This document shows positions 56,814-64,000 of a DNA stretch of 64,000 nt, piece by piece. The translations under genes were made by a program, and so were the position numbers. The stretch is taken from contig NZ_CANKWO010000001.1 in assembly GCF_947487515.1 (NCBI RefSeq), forward strand, positions 620,001 to 684,000, read 5' to 3'. Source of the DNA: an uncultured Litoreibacter sp. Lineage in GTDB: Bacteria > Pseudomonadota > Alphaproteobacteria > Rhodobacterales > Rhodobacteraceae. Under the pieces are notes generated by a model. The model saw nothing but the letters and a program-made list of their open reading frames with translations, made no database searches and was not told where the DNA came from. How positions within the stretch are numbered: position 1 is the first letter of the stretch; each line of letters begins with the position of its first letter.

Positions 56814-57466
56814 GTCGGAACCTCAAAGAATTCTCGGGGGTAAAGCCTGTCGTCCACCGGCGGCAAAGAGGCTAGAAATGCTGGGCGTTCACGGATGCGG
56901 GCGTACCAGCTTGCCACCATCGGGAAGCCCTCAAGTTTGGTGAAATGCTGCGCCGAATAGACCGAATACCCGCAAGAAACATCCGCAGCCGAAAAGCCGC
57001 TATCCAATAGGTATTCGCGCCCATCGAGGCGCCGCTCCAACGCGCCGTAGCATTTTCCGATCCGCGCGGCCTCCAGCTTCATCACGATGGGGCTACGCAT
57101 GTGATCCTCATAAAGCGCCACATGCTGTTGGGTGAGTGCGGCGCAATGCTGGGTAATTGTTTCGGCAAAATGCACCCAGACCAGCCAATCCGCGCGCTCT
57201 GGGTGACCTGCTTCGCGCCCCATGCCTGCCTCGGGGAACATTTCGCACAGATATTGGGTGATTGCCCCCGTCTCGAACAGCGTTTGCCCCCCGATCTCCA
57301 GCGCAGGAACACGGCCCGAGGGGTTCAACTTCAGGTAGTCCTCCGAACGCAGGTTCTTCCCAAATGCGTGCACCACCGTTTTGAAGGGCACACCCAATTC
57401 ATGAAGCAACCACAAACTGCGCATCGAGCGCGTTTGATGCGCATGGTGGAGGGTGACCTCAGTCAT
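56810..57466 (-). CDS. Glutathione S-transferase family protein
   Basis: A 218-residue GST with the N-terminal thioredoxin-like domain (TLHHAHQTRSMRSLWLLHELGV, then LNPSGRVPALEIGGQTLFETGAITQYL) and a helical C-terminal domain (ERRLDGREYLLDSGFSAADVSCGYSVY). It overlaps the ends of liuD (8 bp) and liuE (4 bp), so it is made with the leucine enzymes. Its substrate is unknown; it could handle a reactive acyl-CoA (inference). Confidence 0.88.
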   Translation of the reverse strand: MTEVTLHHAHQTRSMRSLWLLHELGVPFKTVVHAFGKNLRSEDYLKLNPSGRVPALEIGGQTLFETGAITQYLCEMFPEAGMGREAGHPERADWLVWVHFAETITQHCAALTQQHVALYEDHMRSPIVMKLEAARIGKCYGALERRLDGREYLLDSGFSAADVSCGYSVYSAQHFTKLEGFPMVASWYARIRERPAFLASLPPVDDRLYPREFFEVPT

Positions 57467-59399
57467 CACCCAGTTCCAAACGGACCAATGCAACGCCAGC
57501 CGTCACTTGATCCCCCGCGGACGCCATCACCTCGATGACTGTGCCATCGGCCTCTGCGCGCAGGGCGTGTTCCATTTTCATGGCCTCCAGAACCAGCAGC
57601 CGGTCGCCCGCTTTGACCTGAGCGCCCGCAGCGACATCCACGACCCGCACCAAGCCCGGCATAGGAGCACGGGTGACCCCGTCGCCCGCCCCCTGATCCG
57701 CATCACGCGCGAGTGGGTCGGGAACTGTAAAGGCGTATGTGTCGCCCCAAAACACTGCCCCTTGATTGCCGTTGCACCAAACAGCGGCGGCAATCTTGGT
57801 GCCATCGATCCCCCAAGCCTGCCCGTCATGGGTCAACTCATGGGTGGCGTCAGGCAAGGTCACTTTGAACCGCGTGCCCGATAGGGTTTCAACGCGCGCC
57901 TCTTCGGCGTCCTCGAAGGCAAAATGGGCAATTTGCTCCACCCCGCCCCACAGGGACTGACCTGCGAAATCTGGCAAATCTTGTGCGTGATGCAGCCCCA
58001 AAGACGCCGCAGCCGCCAACGCCCGCGTCTTGGAGCATGGGGCCGCTTGGGCGATCAGCGCGTCTAGATCGCGCTCAATCAGGCCCGTGTCGACATCACC
58101 GGCCGCAAAGCCTTCGTGCAAGGACAGCGCCGCGAGGAAGCCGATATTGGTGACTGTGCCGCCAATTTGCGTGGCCTTCAACGCATGCGTCAACTGACCC
58201 AATGCTGTTGCCCGATCCGGCCCATGCACGGTCAATTTGGCAATCATCGGGTCATAATGCGGGCTGATTTCGTCGCCTTGGCGCACGCCGGTATCAATGC
58301 GCGCGCCTTGCGCGAACTGCAACCGGTGCAACACGCCTGTGGCTGGCAAGAACCCCGCAGGGACATCCTCGGCATAGATACGGGCCTCAAAGGAATGCCC
58401 CGTGATCGACAGGTCTTCTTGTTTGACCGGCAGGCCTTCTCCCGAGGCCACACGCAATTGCCATTCCACCAAATCAACACCAGTGATGGCTTCTGTGACG
58501 GGATGCTCGACCTGAAGACGGGTGTTCATTTCCATGAAGTAAAAGCGGTCCGCGTGAAGCCCGTCGGATGCATCAACGATAAACTCGACCGTCCCTGCGC
58601 CCGCATATCCCACGGCTTCTGCTGCGCGAACGGCGGCTTGCCCCATGGCGTCCCGCATCTCGGGTGTCATGCCAGGTGCAGGGGCTTCCTCAATGACCTT
58701 TTGGTGGCGGCGTTGCAGCGAGCAGTCGCGCTCGAACAAATGCACGGCCTGCTTGCCGTCGCCAAAGACCTGCACTTCGATGTGGCGCGGTGTGGTGACA
58801 TATTTCTCGATCAGGACTGCGGCATTACCAAAGGCCTTTTGTGCCTCGGTCTGCGCGGCCTCCAACTCTTGAGCGAAGTCCTTCGCCGCGTCCACGCGGC
58901 GCATCCCCTTGCCGCCGCCACCCGCGACCGCCTTGATCAAAACAGGATAGCCAATTTTGTCGGCCTCGGCAGCCAGATTGTCCTGCGCGGCTTCGTGATA
59001 GCCTGGCACCACAGGGACCCCCGCCTCGACCATCAAGGCCTTGGCTGCATCCTTCAATCCCATTGCACGGATCGCCTCCGCCGAAGGGCCGATAAAGCGA
59101 AGACCCGCCGCCTCCACGGCCTCTACGAAGTCGGGGTTTTCCGACAAAAAGCCGTAGCCCGGGTGAATGCCTTGAGCGCCCGTAGCCTGCGCCGCCGCAA
59201 TGATTGCGTCCCCACGCAGGTAGCTTTCCGCTGGTGTGGCCCCCCCCAGCGAGATGGCTTCATCCGCCAAGGCGACGTGACGCGACTGCGCATCCACATC
59301 CGAATGAACCGCGACGGTGCCCACGCCCAAGCGGCGACAGGTGTCGATGATGCGGCAAGCGATTTCACCACGGTTGGCGATTAGGATTTTGTTAAACAT
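57459..59399 (-). CDS. liuD: Methylcrotonyl-CoA carboxylase biotin subunit (alpha)
   Basis: MccA carboxylates its own biotin and passes it to MccB. The 646-residue protein has the biotin carboxylase domain (NRGEIACRIIDTCRRLGVGTVAVHSDVD, GGGGKGMRRV ATP loop, and EHPVTEAITGVDLVEWQLRVA) and a C-terminal biotinyl domain with LVLEAMKMEHAL, Lys being the biotin site (near residue 609). It is separated from liuB by 138 nt containing a hairpin. Confidence 0.96.
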   Translation of the reverse strand: MFNKILIANRGEIACRIIDTCRRLGVGTVAVHSDVDAQSRHVALADEAISLGGATPAESYLRGDAIIAAAQATGAQGIHPGYGFLSENPDFVEAVEAAGLRFIGPSAEAIRAMGLKDAAKALMVEAGVPVVPGYHEAAQDNLAAEADKIGYPVLIKAVAGGGGKGMRRVDAAKDFAQELEAAQTEAQKAFGNAAVLIEKYVTTPRHIEVQVFGDGKQAVHLFERDCSLQRRHQKVIEEAPAPGMTPEMRDAMGQAAVRAAEAVGYAGAGTVEFIVDASDGLHADRFYFMEMNTRLQVEHPVTEAITGVDLVEWQLRVASGEGLPVKQEDLSITGHSFEARIYAEDVPAGFLPATGVLHRLQFAQGARIDTGVRQGDEISPHYDPMIAKLTVHGPDRATALGQLTHALKATQIGGTVTNIGFLAALSLHEGFAAGDVDTGLIERDLDALIAQAAPCSKTRALAAAASLGLHHAQDLPDFAGQSLWGGVEQIAHFAFEDAEEARVETLSGTRFKVTLPDATHELTHDGQAWGIDGTKIAAAVWCNGNQGAVFWGDTYAFTVPDPLARDADQGAGDGVTRAPMPGLVRVVDVAAGAQVKAGDRLLVLEAMKMEHALRAEADGTVIEVMASAGDQVTAGVALVRLELGDD

Positions 59400-59458
59400 T
59401 TATGCGCGTCCCAATGATGCAAGAGCAGGCCCTGCGGACCCGCCGCTGGCCTGAGCGG

Positions 59459-59498
59459 AACAAAGGGGCTCGAAGCCGCTTTGGGCCGCCCCCTTGTT
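59459..59498 (-). repeat. Intercistronic hairpin between liuB and liuD
   Basis: AACAAAGGGGC and GCCCCCTTGTT pair over 11 bp (one G-T) around an 18-nt loop in the 138-nt gap. No T-tract follows on the minus strand, so it looks like a processing or stabilising element rather than a terminator. No ORF in the gap is convincing. Confidence 0.45.
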
Positions 59499-59537
59499 GG
59501 TGAAAGGGTATGACTGAGTGAGGTGACGATGCATTCT

Positions 59538-61136
59538 CTACATCCGGAACACGCCGAAACGTGTCTCCTCGATTGGGGCATTCAGGGCCGCACGCAAGGA
59601 CAATGCCAGCACGTCGCGTGCCTTACGCGGATCAACGACACCGTCATCCCACAGCCGCGCCGACGCATAGAGCGGATGCGATTGCTCCTCAAACATATCA
59701 ATAGTTGGCTGCTTGAAGGTGGCCTCTTCTTCTTCCGACCATGTGCCACCCTTGCGCTCGATACCGTCGCGCTTCACCGTGGCCAGCACACCCGCGGCCT
59801 GCGGCCCCCCCATGACCGAAATCCGGCTATTGGGCCATGACCACATAAAGCGCGGCTGGTAAGCCCGCCCCGACATGCCGTAGTTACCGGCCCCGAAAGA
59901 GCCGCCCACAACCATCGTAATTTTCGGCACCGAAGTCGTTGCCACCGCCGTGACCATCTTGGCCCCGTGGCGTGCGATACCTTCGTTTTCATACTGCTGC
60001 CCGACCATGAAGCCGGTAATGTTTTGCAAGAACACCAAGGGGATACGGCGTTGCGAGCAAAGCTCCACGAAATGCGCGCCCTTTTGGGCCGCTTCCGAGA
60101 ACAGCACACCGTTATTCGCGATGATCCCCACCTGCATGCCGCAGATATGGGCAAAGCCAGTGACCAAGGTCTCCCCGTAGCGCTTCTTGAACTCGTCAAA
60201 GCGCGAGCCATCGACCACACGGGCGATCACCTCGCGAATGTCGTAAGGGGTTGTCAGCGAGGCAGGCACCACACCCAGCAACTCTGAAGGGTCGTATAAC
60301 GGCGCGTCGTAAGTGGCCTCCGCCCCATCCACAGAGCCGCCCAAGTTCCCCACCGCCTGACGCGCCAATGCAAGAGCATGAGCATCATCCTCAGCCAGAT
60401 AATCCGCAACGCCAGACAAGCGCGTATGCACATCACCGCCGCCCAAGTCCTCGGCACTTACTACCTCGCCCGTGGCGGCCTTCACCAATGGCGGACCGGC
60501 CAGAAAAATCGTGCCTTGCTCTTTCACAATGATCGTCACATCAGACATGGCAGGCACATAGGCCCCGCCTGCGGTGCATGACCCCATCACAACCGCGATC
60601 TGCGCAATGCCCTTAGCTGACATCCGCGCCTGATTGTAAAAGATGCGCCCGAAGTGGTCGCGGTCTGGGAAAACCTCGTCTTGATTGGGCAGGTTCGCCC
60701 CGCCACTGTCCACCAGATAAACGCAAGGCAGGTGGTTTTCCTCTGCAATTTCTTGGGCGCGAAGATGCTTCTTTACCGTCATCGGGTAGTAGGTGCCGCC
60801 CTTAACCGTGGCGTCATTGCACACGACCATAACTTGGCGCCCCTGCACCAGCCCGATGCCCGCAATCACCCCTGCACAAGGGGCCGCACCACCGTAAAGC
60901 CCATGCGCCGCAGTGGCCCCGACTTCCAGAAACGGGGAGCCCGGATCCAGCAGGTTCGACACCCGATCGCGCGGCAGCATTTTGCCCCGCTTCAAGTGAC
61001 GCTCACGAGAGCCTTCGCCCCCGCCAAGCGCTGCGGCACTGGCGGCATCTTTGATGACCCTTAAGGCCTCAAGATTTGCCGCTTCATTCGTGCGGAACGT
61101 CTCGGAACCGGCAGAAATATCAGAGGTTAGTTTCAT
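59538..61136 (-). CDS. liuB: Methylcrotonyl-CoA carboxylase carboxyltransferase subunit (beta)
   Basis: MccB transfers the carboxyl group to 3-methylcrotonyl-CoA. The 532-residue carboxyltransferase has [78 protein letters not shown]-type motifs and [27 protein letters not shown]. These match the methylcrotonyl, not propionyl, class in pattern and operon. Confidence 0.95.
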   Translation of the reverse strand: MKLTSDISAGSETFRTNEAANLEALRVIKDAASAAALGGGEGSRERHLKRGKMLPRDRVSNLLDPGSPFLEVGATAAHGLYGGAAPCAGVIAGIGLVQGRQVMVVCNDATVKGGTYYPMTVKKHLRAQEIAEENHLPCVYLVDSGGANLPNQDEVFPDRDHFGRIFYNQARMSAKGIAQIAVVMGSCTAGGAYVPAMSDVTIIVKEQGTIFLAGPPLVKAATGEVVSAEDLGGGDVHTRLSGVADYLAEDDAHALALARQAVGNLGGSVDGAEATYDAPLYDPSELLGVVPASLTTPYDIREVIARVVDGSRFDEFKKRYGETLVTGFAHICGMQVGIIANNGVLFSEAAQKGAHFVELCSQRRIPLVFLQNITGFMVGQQYENEGIARHGAKMVTAVATTSVPKITMVVGGSFGAGNYGMSGRAYQPRFMWSWPNSRISVMGGPQAAGVLATVKRDGIERKGGTWSEEEEATFKQPTIDMFEEQSHPLYASARLWDDGVVDPRKARDVLALSLRAALNAPIEETRFGVFRM

Positions 61137-61155
61137 GTTTGCGCCCTTAGATGCA

Positions 61156-61635
61156 TTACTCTTTTAGCTCGCAATATCCTGCGGAGGATCGTCCCTCCAA
61201 GCAGGCTGCGAATTCGCCCGATAGGCCCGCCAGCTCGCTGATTTCACAGCCCAGCCGCGCACTCTCCGCGCCCGTGGTTTTCGCCTCGGCCACGTCTTGG
61301 CACTTCTGGACCACATAGCCCGTCCATTGCCCCATTAGGTCCAACAACTCCGAGGTGCCGCCGGTCGTCACGGCCTCGATCACTTCATCTTGCAGGGTCT
61401 GAACGGTGCCAGACCATTCTTCGCGAACCCCGCTGAGGCAGGTGGTATGCGCCAATGTGCCCACCTCATGAGACACGCAGGGTTGGAACATCAACTCCAC
61501 GCATTGCGGCCATGTGGTGCCCGCCTCCATGGCTTCCAAACAGGCAAGAACAAGAACCTTGTCTTGCGCGATTGGGGTTTCGGCGGCGACGGCGGGGGTG
61601 GCCGCCATAGCAAGTACGAGAGGAAGATATTTCAT
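61156..61635 (-). CDS. Cys-rich secreted protein in the leucine operon
   Basis: A 159-residue protein with a signal peptide ([14 protein letters not shown]). The mature part has 8 Cys residues in a helical region ([55 protein letters not shown]), suggesting up to four disulfides. No family recognised. It lies between ivd (119-nt gap) and liuB (19-nt gap); a periplasmic role in this pathway is unclear. Confidence 0.72.
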   Translation of the reverse strand: MKYLPLVLAMAATPAVAAETPIAQDKVLVLACLEAMEAGTTWPQCVELMFQPCVSHEVGTLAHTTCLSGVREEWSGTVQTLQDEVIEAVTTGGTSELLDLMGQWTGYVVQKCQDVAEAKTTGAESARLGCEISELAGLSGEFAACLEGRSSAGYCELKE

Positions 61636-61659
61636 TCGATGTCCTTCAAACCATGTTGA

Positions 61660-61677
61660 AAAGCGGGGATCCGCTTT
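61660..61677 (-). repeat. Hairpin between ivd and the secreted protein gene
   Basis: AAAGCGG and CCGCTTT pair perfectly over 7 bp with a GGAT loop and a short T-run on the minus strand. It could be a weak intra-operon terminator or mRNA processing site. Confidence 0.4.
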
Positions 61678-61754
61678 CGTTCAAGTTTGGCCACCAGAGC
61701 ACACCGCCCATGATCACTTCAACTTCATACGTCATTCGAGCGACCCCAAGCCTG

Positions 61755-62918
61755 CTACGCCATCGCTCCCATCAGCTCGCGCCCTACCAGCATGCGCCGG
61801 ATCTCGGAGGTGCCTGCCCCAATCTCCATCAGCTTGGCATCACGGAACAAACGCGCCACGGGCGCATCGGCCAAGAACCCAGCGCCGCCCAGCGCCTGCA
61901 CCGCTTGGTGCGCTTGGACCATCGCTTGCTCAGAGGCATAAAGGCAGCACGCAGCGGCATCCTGACGGGTGATCGCCCCGCGATCGCAGGCGCGGCCTGC
62001 CTCGTAAACATAAGCGCGTGCGGAGTTCATCGCGGTATACATGTCGGCAATCTTGCCCTGCATCAGCTGGAACGAGCCGATGGGTTGGCCAAACTGCTTG
62101 CGCTCCACCATATAAGGCATAACCTCATCCAGACAGGCGGCCATAATGCCGGTGCCGATGCCTGCCAAAACCACGCGTTCATAGTCCAAGCCCGACATCA
62201 GAACGCGGACCCCGCGCCCCTCTTCGCCCAGCACGTTTTCGAACGGGATTTCGACGTCATCAAAGATCAGCTCCGCGGTGTTTGAGCCGCGCATACCAAG
62301 CTTGTCAAAATGCGGTGACGTGGAGAACCCTTTCATGGATTTCTCGACGATAAAGGCGGTGATCCCCTTCGGGCCAGCCTCTGGGTCAGTCTTGGCGTAG
62401 ACCACTAGCGTTGAGGCATCTGGGCCATTGGTGATCCAGTACTTATTGCCCGACAGGCGGTAATGGTCGTTGCGCTTTTCCGCCTTCAAGGACATGGAGA
62501 CCACATCCGATCCGGCTCCGGCCTCTGACATTGCCAAGGCGCCAACATGCTCGCCTGACATTAGTCCGGGTAGATATTTTGCCTTTTGCTCGGGCGTCCC
62601 GTTCAATTTTATTTGGTTCACGCAAAGATTGGAATGTGCGCCGTAAGACAGCGACACCGATGCAGATGCCCGTGCGATTTCTTCCACGGCGACCACATGG
62701 GCAAGATAGCTCATCCCCGAGCCACCATCTTCCTCAGGCACGGTAATGCCAAGCAAACCCAGCGCGCCCATCTCGGTCCACAGATCAGCTGGAAACTCGT
62801 TTGACGCGTCAACTTCCGCGGCAATTGGCTTCACGCGATCTTGGGCCCAGCGGTGCACCATGTCACGCAAGGCATTGACGTCTTCCCCTAGGTCGAAATT
62901 CATCGAGGCATTAAACAT
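61755..62918 (-). CDS. liuA: Isovaleryl-CoA dehydrogenase
   Basis: The FAD enzyme that turns isovaleryl-CoA into 3-methylcrotonyl-CoA, first committed step of leucine breakdown. The 387-residue ACAD has [33 protein letters not shown] and [16 protein letters not shown], the dehydrogenase Glu in [17 protein letters not shown], and the C-terminal [19 protein letters not shown] 62918 fits the family; 11 in-frame codons upstream include the operator-like palindrome and were discarded. Confidence 0.95.
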   Translation of the reverse strand: MFNASMNFDLGEDVNALRDMVHRWAQDRVKPIAAEVDASNEFPADLWTEMGALGLLGITVPEEDGGSGMSYLAHVVAVEEIARASASVSLSYGAHSNLCVNQIKLNGTPEQKAKYLPGLMSGEHVGALAMSEAGAGSDVVSMSLKAEKRNDHYRLSGNKYWITNGPDASTLVVYAKTDPEAGPKGITAFIVEKSMKGFSTSPHFDKLGMRGSNTAELIFDDVEIPFENVLGEEGRGVRVLMSGLDYERVVLAGIGTGIMAACLDEVMPYMVERKQFGQPIGSFQLMQGKIADMYTAMNSARAYVYEAGRACDRGAITRQDAAACCLYASEQAMVQAHQAVQALGGAGFLADAPVARLFRDAKLMEIGAGTSEIRRMLVGRELMGAMA

Positions 62919-62936
62919 GGCGTCACTTCCAGTTAT

Positions 62937-62950
62937 TGAACATGTGTTCA
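62937..62950. promoter_or_regulatory. 14-bp palindrome upstream of ivd, candidate operator
   Basis: TGAACA-TG-TGTTCA, 19 bp before the ivd ATG. It has the size of a TetR/MerR-type operator. No regulator gene is in the window, so the protein is unknown. Confidence 0.5.
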
Positions 62951-63198
62951 TATACTAGTCAGAGCCTTCGTGCCGGTCAACACCAACAATTGAATTGGCC
63001 GAGCAGACGGCCGGTTCAACAATCAACCGATTCTTAAGGAATTGTTCACCTCCGCTAACTAGAAAGGTAAGGAATCACATACCTTTTGGGCGCCCAATAT
63101 CCCCTAAGTCATTGCCAAAGCACCATTAACCTTGCGCCACCGCGGGAAATTGCCTCACTTTCGACACAGTATCTGTTCCGAAGAAATGAGACCAAAAA
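62951..63198. other. Intergenic region between ivd and the NlpC/P60-like gene
   Basis: Divergent promoter region for the liu operon and the + strand gene at 63199. Besides the palindrome just before it I see no ORF, repeat or clear promoter boxes. Confidence 0.5.
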
Positions 63199-64000
63199 AT
63201 GATCTATCTAGCCTTCTACCGGGGAGAAGGTCGGCCGTTTAGCGATACTCTTGTAAAGTGGGTCACCCGCTCAGAGTTCTCGCATTGTGAGATATTAACT
63301 AGTTCCCGACCGCCCAAAACTGGAGAGACTCACCTCTGCGTTACTGCGCAAGGCAAGCATGGGGGCGTCTGTGTGCGTGAGCTTTATTTCCGCGAAGGCG
63401 CCTATGAATTTGTGCAAGTTCCGTGGGCCCCACATGACACCTTTGAGCGCGCTGCCCGCCACACAGGTCGGGGCTACGACTACTGGGGATTGCTGATGAG
63501 CCAGTTCATCAACCTGCGCAGACACGTACAAGACCGGTGGTTCTGCTCAAAGCTCTGCGCACAGGCGCTTGGGCTATCCGAAGCGCACACCTATTCCCCA
63601 GGTGATTTGAAACGCATCGTGGAGGAACACAACCGTGTCTACAGCATGGCGCATTTCACCACGCGCGAGGCGAGCGCGCTGCACGGGGTCAGCCCCTCTT
63701 TGGACAAGCGCCCACCGGCAAACACACCCTCTACGCCTGAAACCGGCCTATCCGCTCTGGCTCGCCAAAGCCGCGCGACCATGCAAAGCACGCGCTTCGC
63801 TTTGAATAATGCGGGCAATCAGGTCGCAATCCTCAACACTGAACGTCAAAGGCAGGCGCATATCCAACAAACCGGACAGGATTTCATCCGTCCGCGCCAA
63901 AGCTTGAGGCCGCGCGTAACGCCAACTGTCGTATCGCGAGGTGAAAGCGACTGGCTCGGCAGCTCCGAACCACTTCAACTCCACGCCGCGGGCGGCACAG
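63199..64000 (+). CDS. Permuted NlpC/P60 (YiiX/YaeF-like) protein, open at window edge
   Basis: The frame opens at ATG 63199 and has no stop before the window ends. Residues 1-165 look like a permuted papain-fold peptidase: FSHCEIL with candidate His 29 near the N-terminus and FCSKLCAQAL with candidate Cys 116 later, the order seen in YiiX/YaeF-type proteins. After about residue 165 the sequence turns into low-complexity Ser/Ala/Arg/Gln residues and lies antisense to a convincing aminotransferase end (63748-64000). The real stop is probably beyond the edge, or the frame is open by chance. Confidence 0.65.
   Translation, partial: MIYLAFYRGEGRPFSDTLVKWVTRSEFSHCEILTSSRPPKTGETHLCVTAQGKHGGVCVRELYFREGAYEFVQVPWAPHDTFERAARHTGRGYDYWGLLMSQFINLRRHVQDRWFCSKLCAQALGLSEAHTYSPGDLKRIVEEHNRVYSMAHFTTREASALHGVSPSLDKRPPANTPSTPETGLSALARQSRATMQSTRFALNNAGNQVAILNTERQRQAHIQQTGQDFIRPRQSLRPRVTPTVVSRGESDWLGSSEPLQLHAAGGT
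63748..64000 (-). CDS. C-terminal fragment of a probable DegT/DnrJ-type aminotransferase
   Basis: The minus-strand reading frame is open from the window edge to the TAG at 63748; the visible 84 residues start CAARGVELKWFG and include EPVAFTSRYDSWRYA and MRLPLTFSVEDCDLIARII, which resemble the end of PLP-dependent DegT/DnrJ/EryC1-type aminotransferases. The 5' part lies outside the window. The + strand frame across the same bases is open but lacks this protein-like character. Family assignment is from pattern memory only. Confidence 0.45.
   Translation of the reverse strand, partial: CAARGVELKWFGAAEPVAFTSRYDSWRYARPQALARTDEILSGLLDMRLPLTFSVEDCDLIARIIQSEARALHGRAALASQSG

Noticed and set aside
58116-59384. 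422-codon + strand frame across liuD
   Set aside because: It runs antisense to the biotin carboxylase gene with its secure motifs; GC-rich DNA leaves the opposite strand open.
59381-59581. 66-codon minus-strand frame in the liuB-liuD gap
   Set aside because: It overlaps the ends of both genes, has no good start and its DNA is better explained by the hairpin and gap.

Overview
The window comes from an alphaproteobacterial chromosome, most probably a member of the Rhodobacteraceae (Roseobacter group). This rests on a 14-gene complex I (nuo) cluster interleaved with accessory genes of the DUF5333 and DUF5337 type, a liu leucine-degradation operon, a lone FliG-like gene beside lon, a SufT/IscA pair, and moderately GC-rich coding sequence. 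I saw no rRNA, tRNA, CRISPR array, insertion sequence or integrase. The DNA is almost fully coding, and about two thirds lies in minus-strand operons.

Left part (1-25 kb). A minus-strand tatA-tatB-tatC operon runs off the left edge into a gene of which only the start is visible. After it come a small ABM-like protein and a WYL regulator (+), DUF6314 and a small secreted protein (-), purB (+), two secreted proteins (+), a divergent FliG homologue (+) facing lon (-), two membrane proteins (+), tgt (-), a secreted lysozyme-like protein (+), and a tight + strand run sufT-iscA-tfoX-tpiA-P450. A minus-strand group follows (SDR, sodium:solute symporter, solitary ABC ATPase). Next are a Hint-domain protein and a pentapeptide-repeat protein with an unknown C-terminal half (both +), a SnoaL-like protein (-) and prfC (+).

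Centre (25-52 kb). An acyltransferase and an RhlE-type RNA helicase (+) face, across a strong bidirectional terminator, the end of a roughly 23.6 kb minus-strand cluster. It starts with nuoA near 51.9 kb and reads nuoA-B-C-D-[lipoprotein]-E-[HhH protein]-[DUF5337]-F-[two lipoproteins, DUF5333, DUF3291]-G-[lipoprotein]-H-[methyltransferase-like]-I-[two CMD proteins]-J-[secreted protein]-K-L-M-N-birA-coaX-rnj. Twelve accessory genes sit between nuo subunits, most joined by 4-nt stop/start overlaps or gaps under 30 nt. This is the most interesting part of the window. NuoE carries an extra C-terminal helix-hairpin-helix domain that is about 82 % identical over 100 residues to the C-terminus of the protein encoded just downstream.

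Right part (52-64 kb). Here are a Tat-type lipoprotein lytic transglycosylase, a serine hydrolase and a leucine/isovalerate catabolic operon reading leftward: ivd (liuA), a Cys-rich secreted protein, mccB (liuB), mccA (liuD), a GST, liuE, liuC and an HExxH protein. A 14-bp palindrome lies just upstream of ivd. birA in the nuo cluster could biotinylate MccA. The right edge holds a + strand permuted NlpC/P60-like gene whose frame stays open across the antisense C-terminus of a probable DegT-type aminotransferase.
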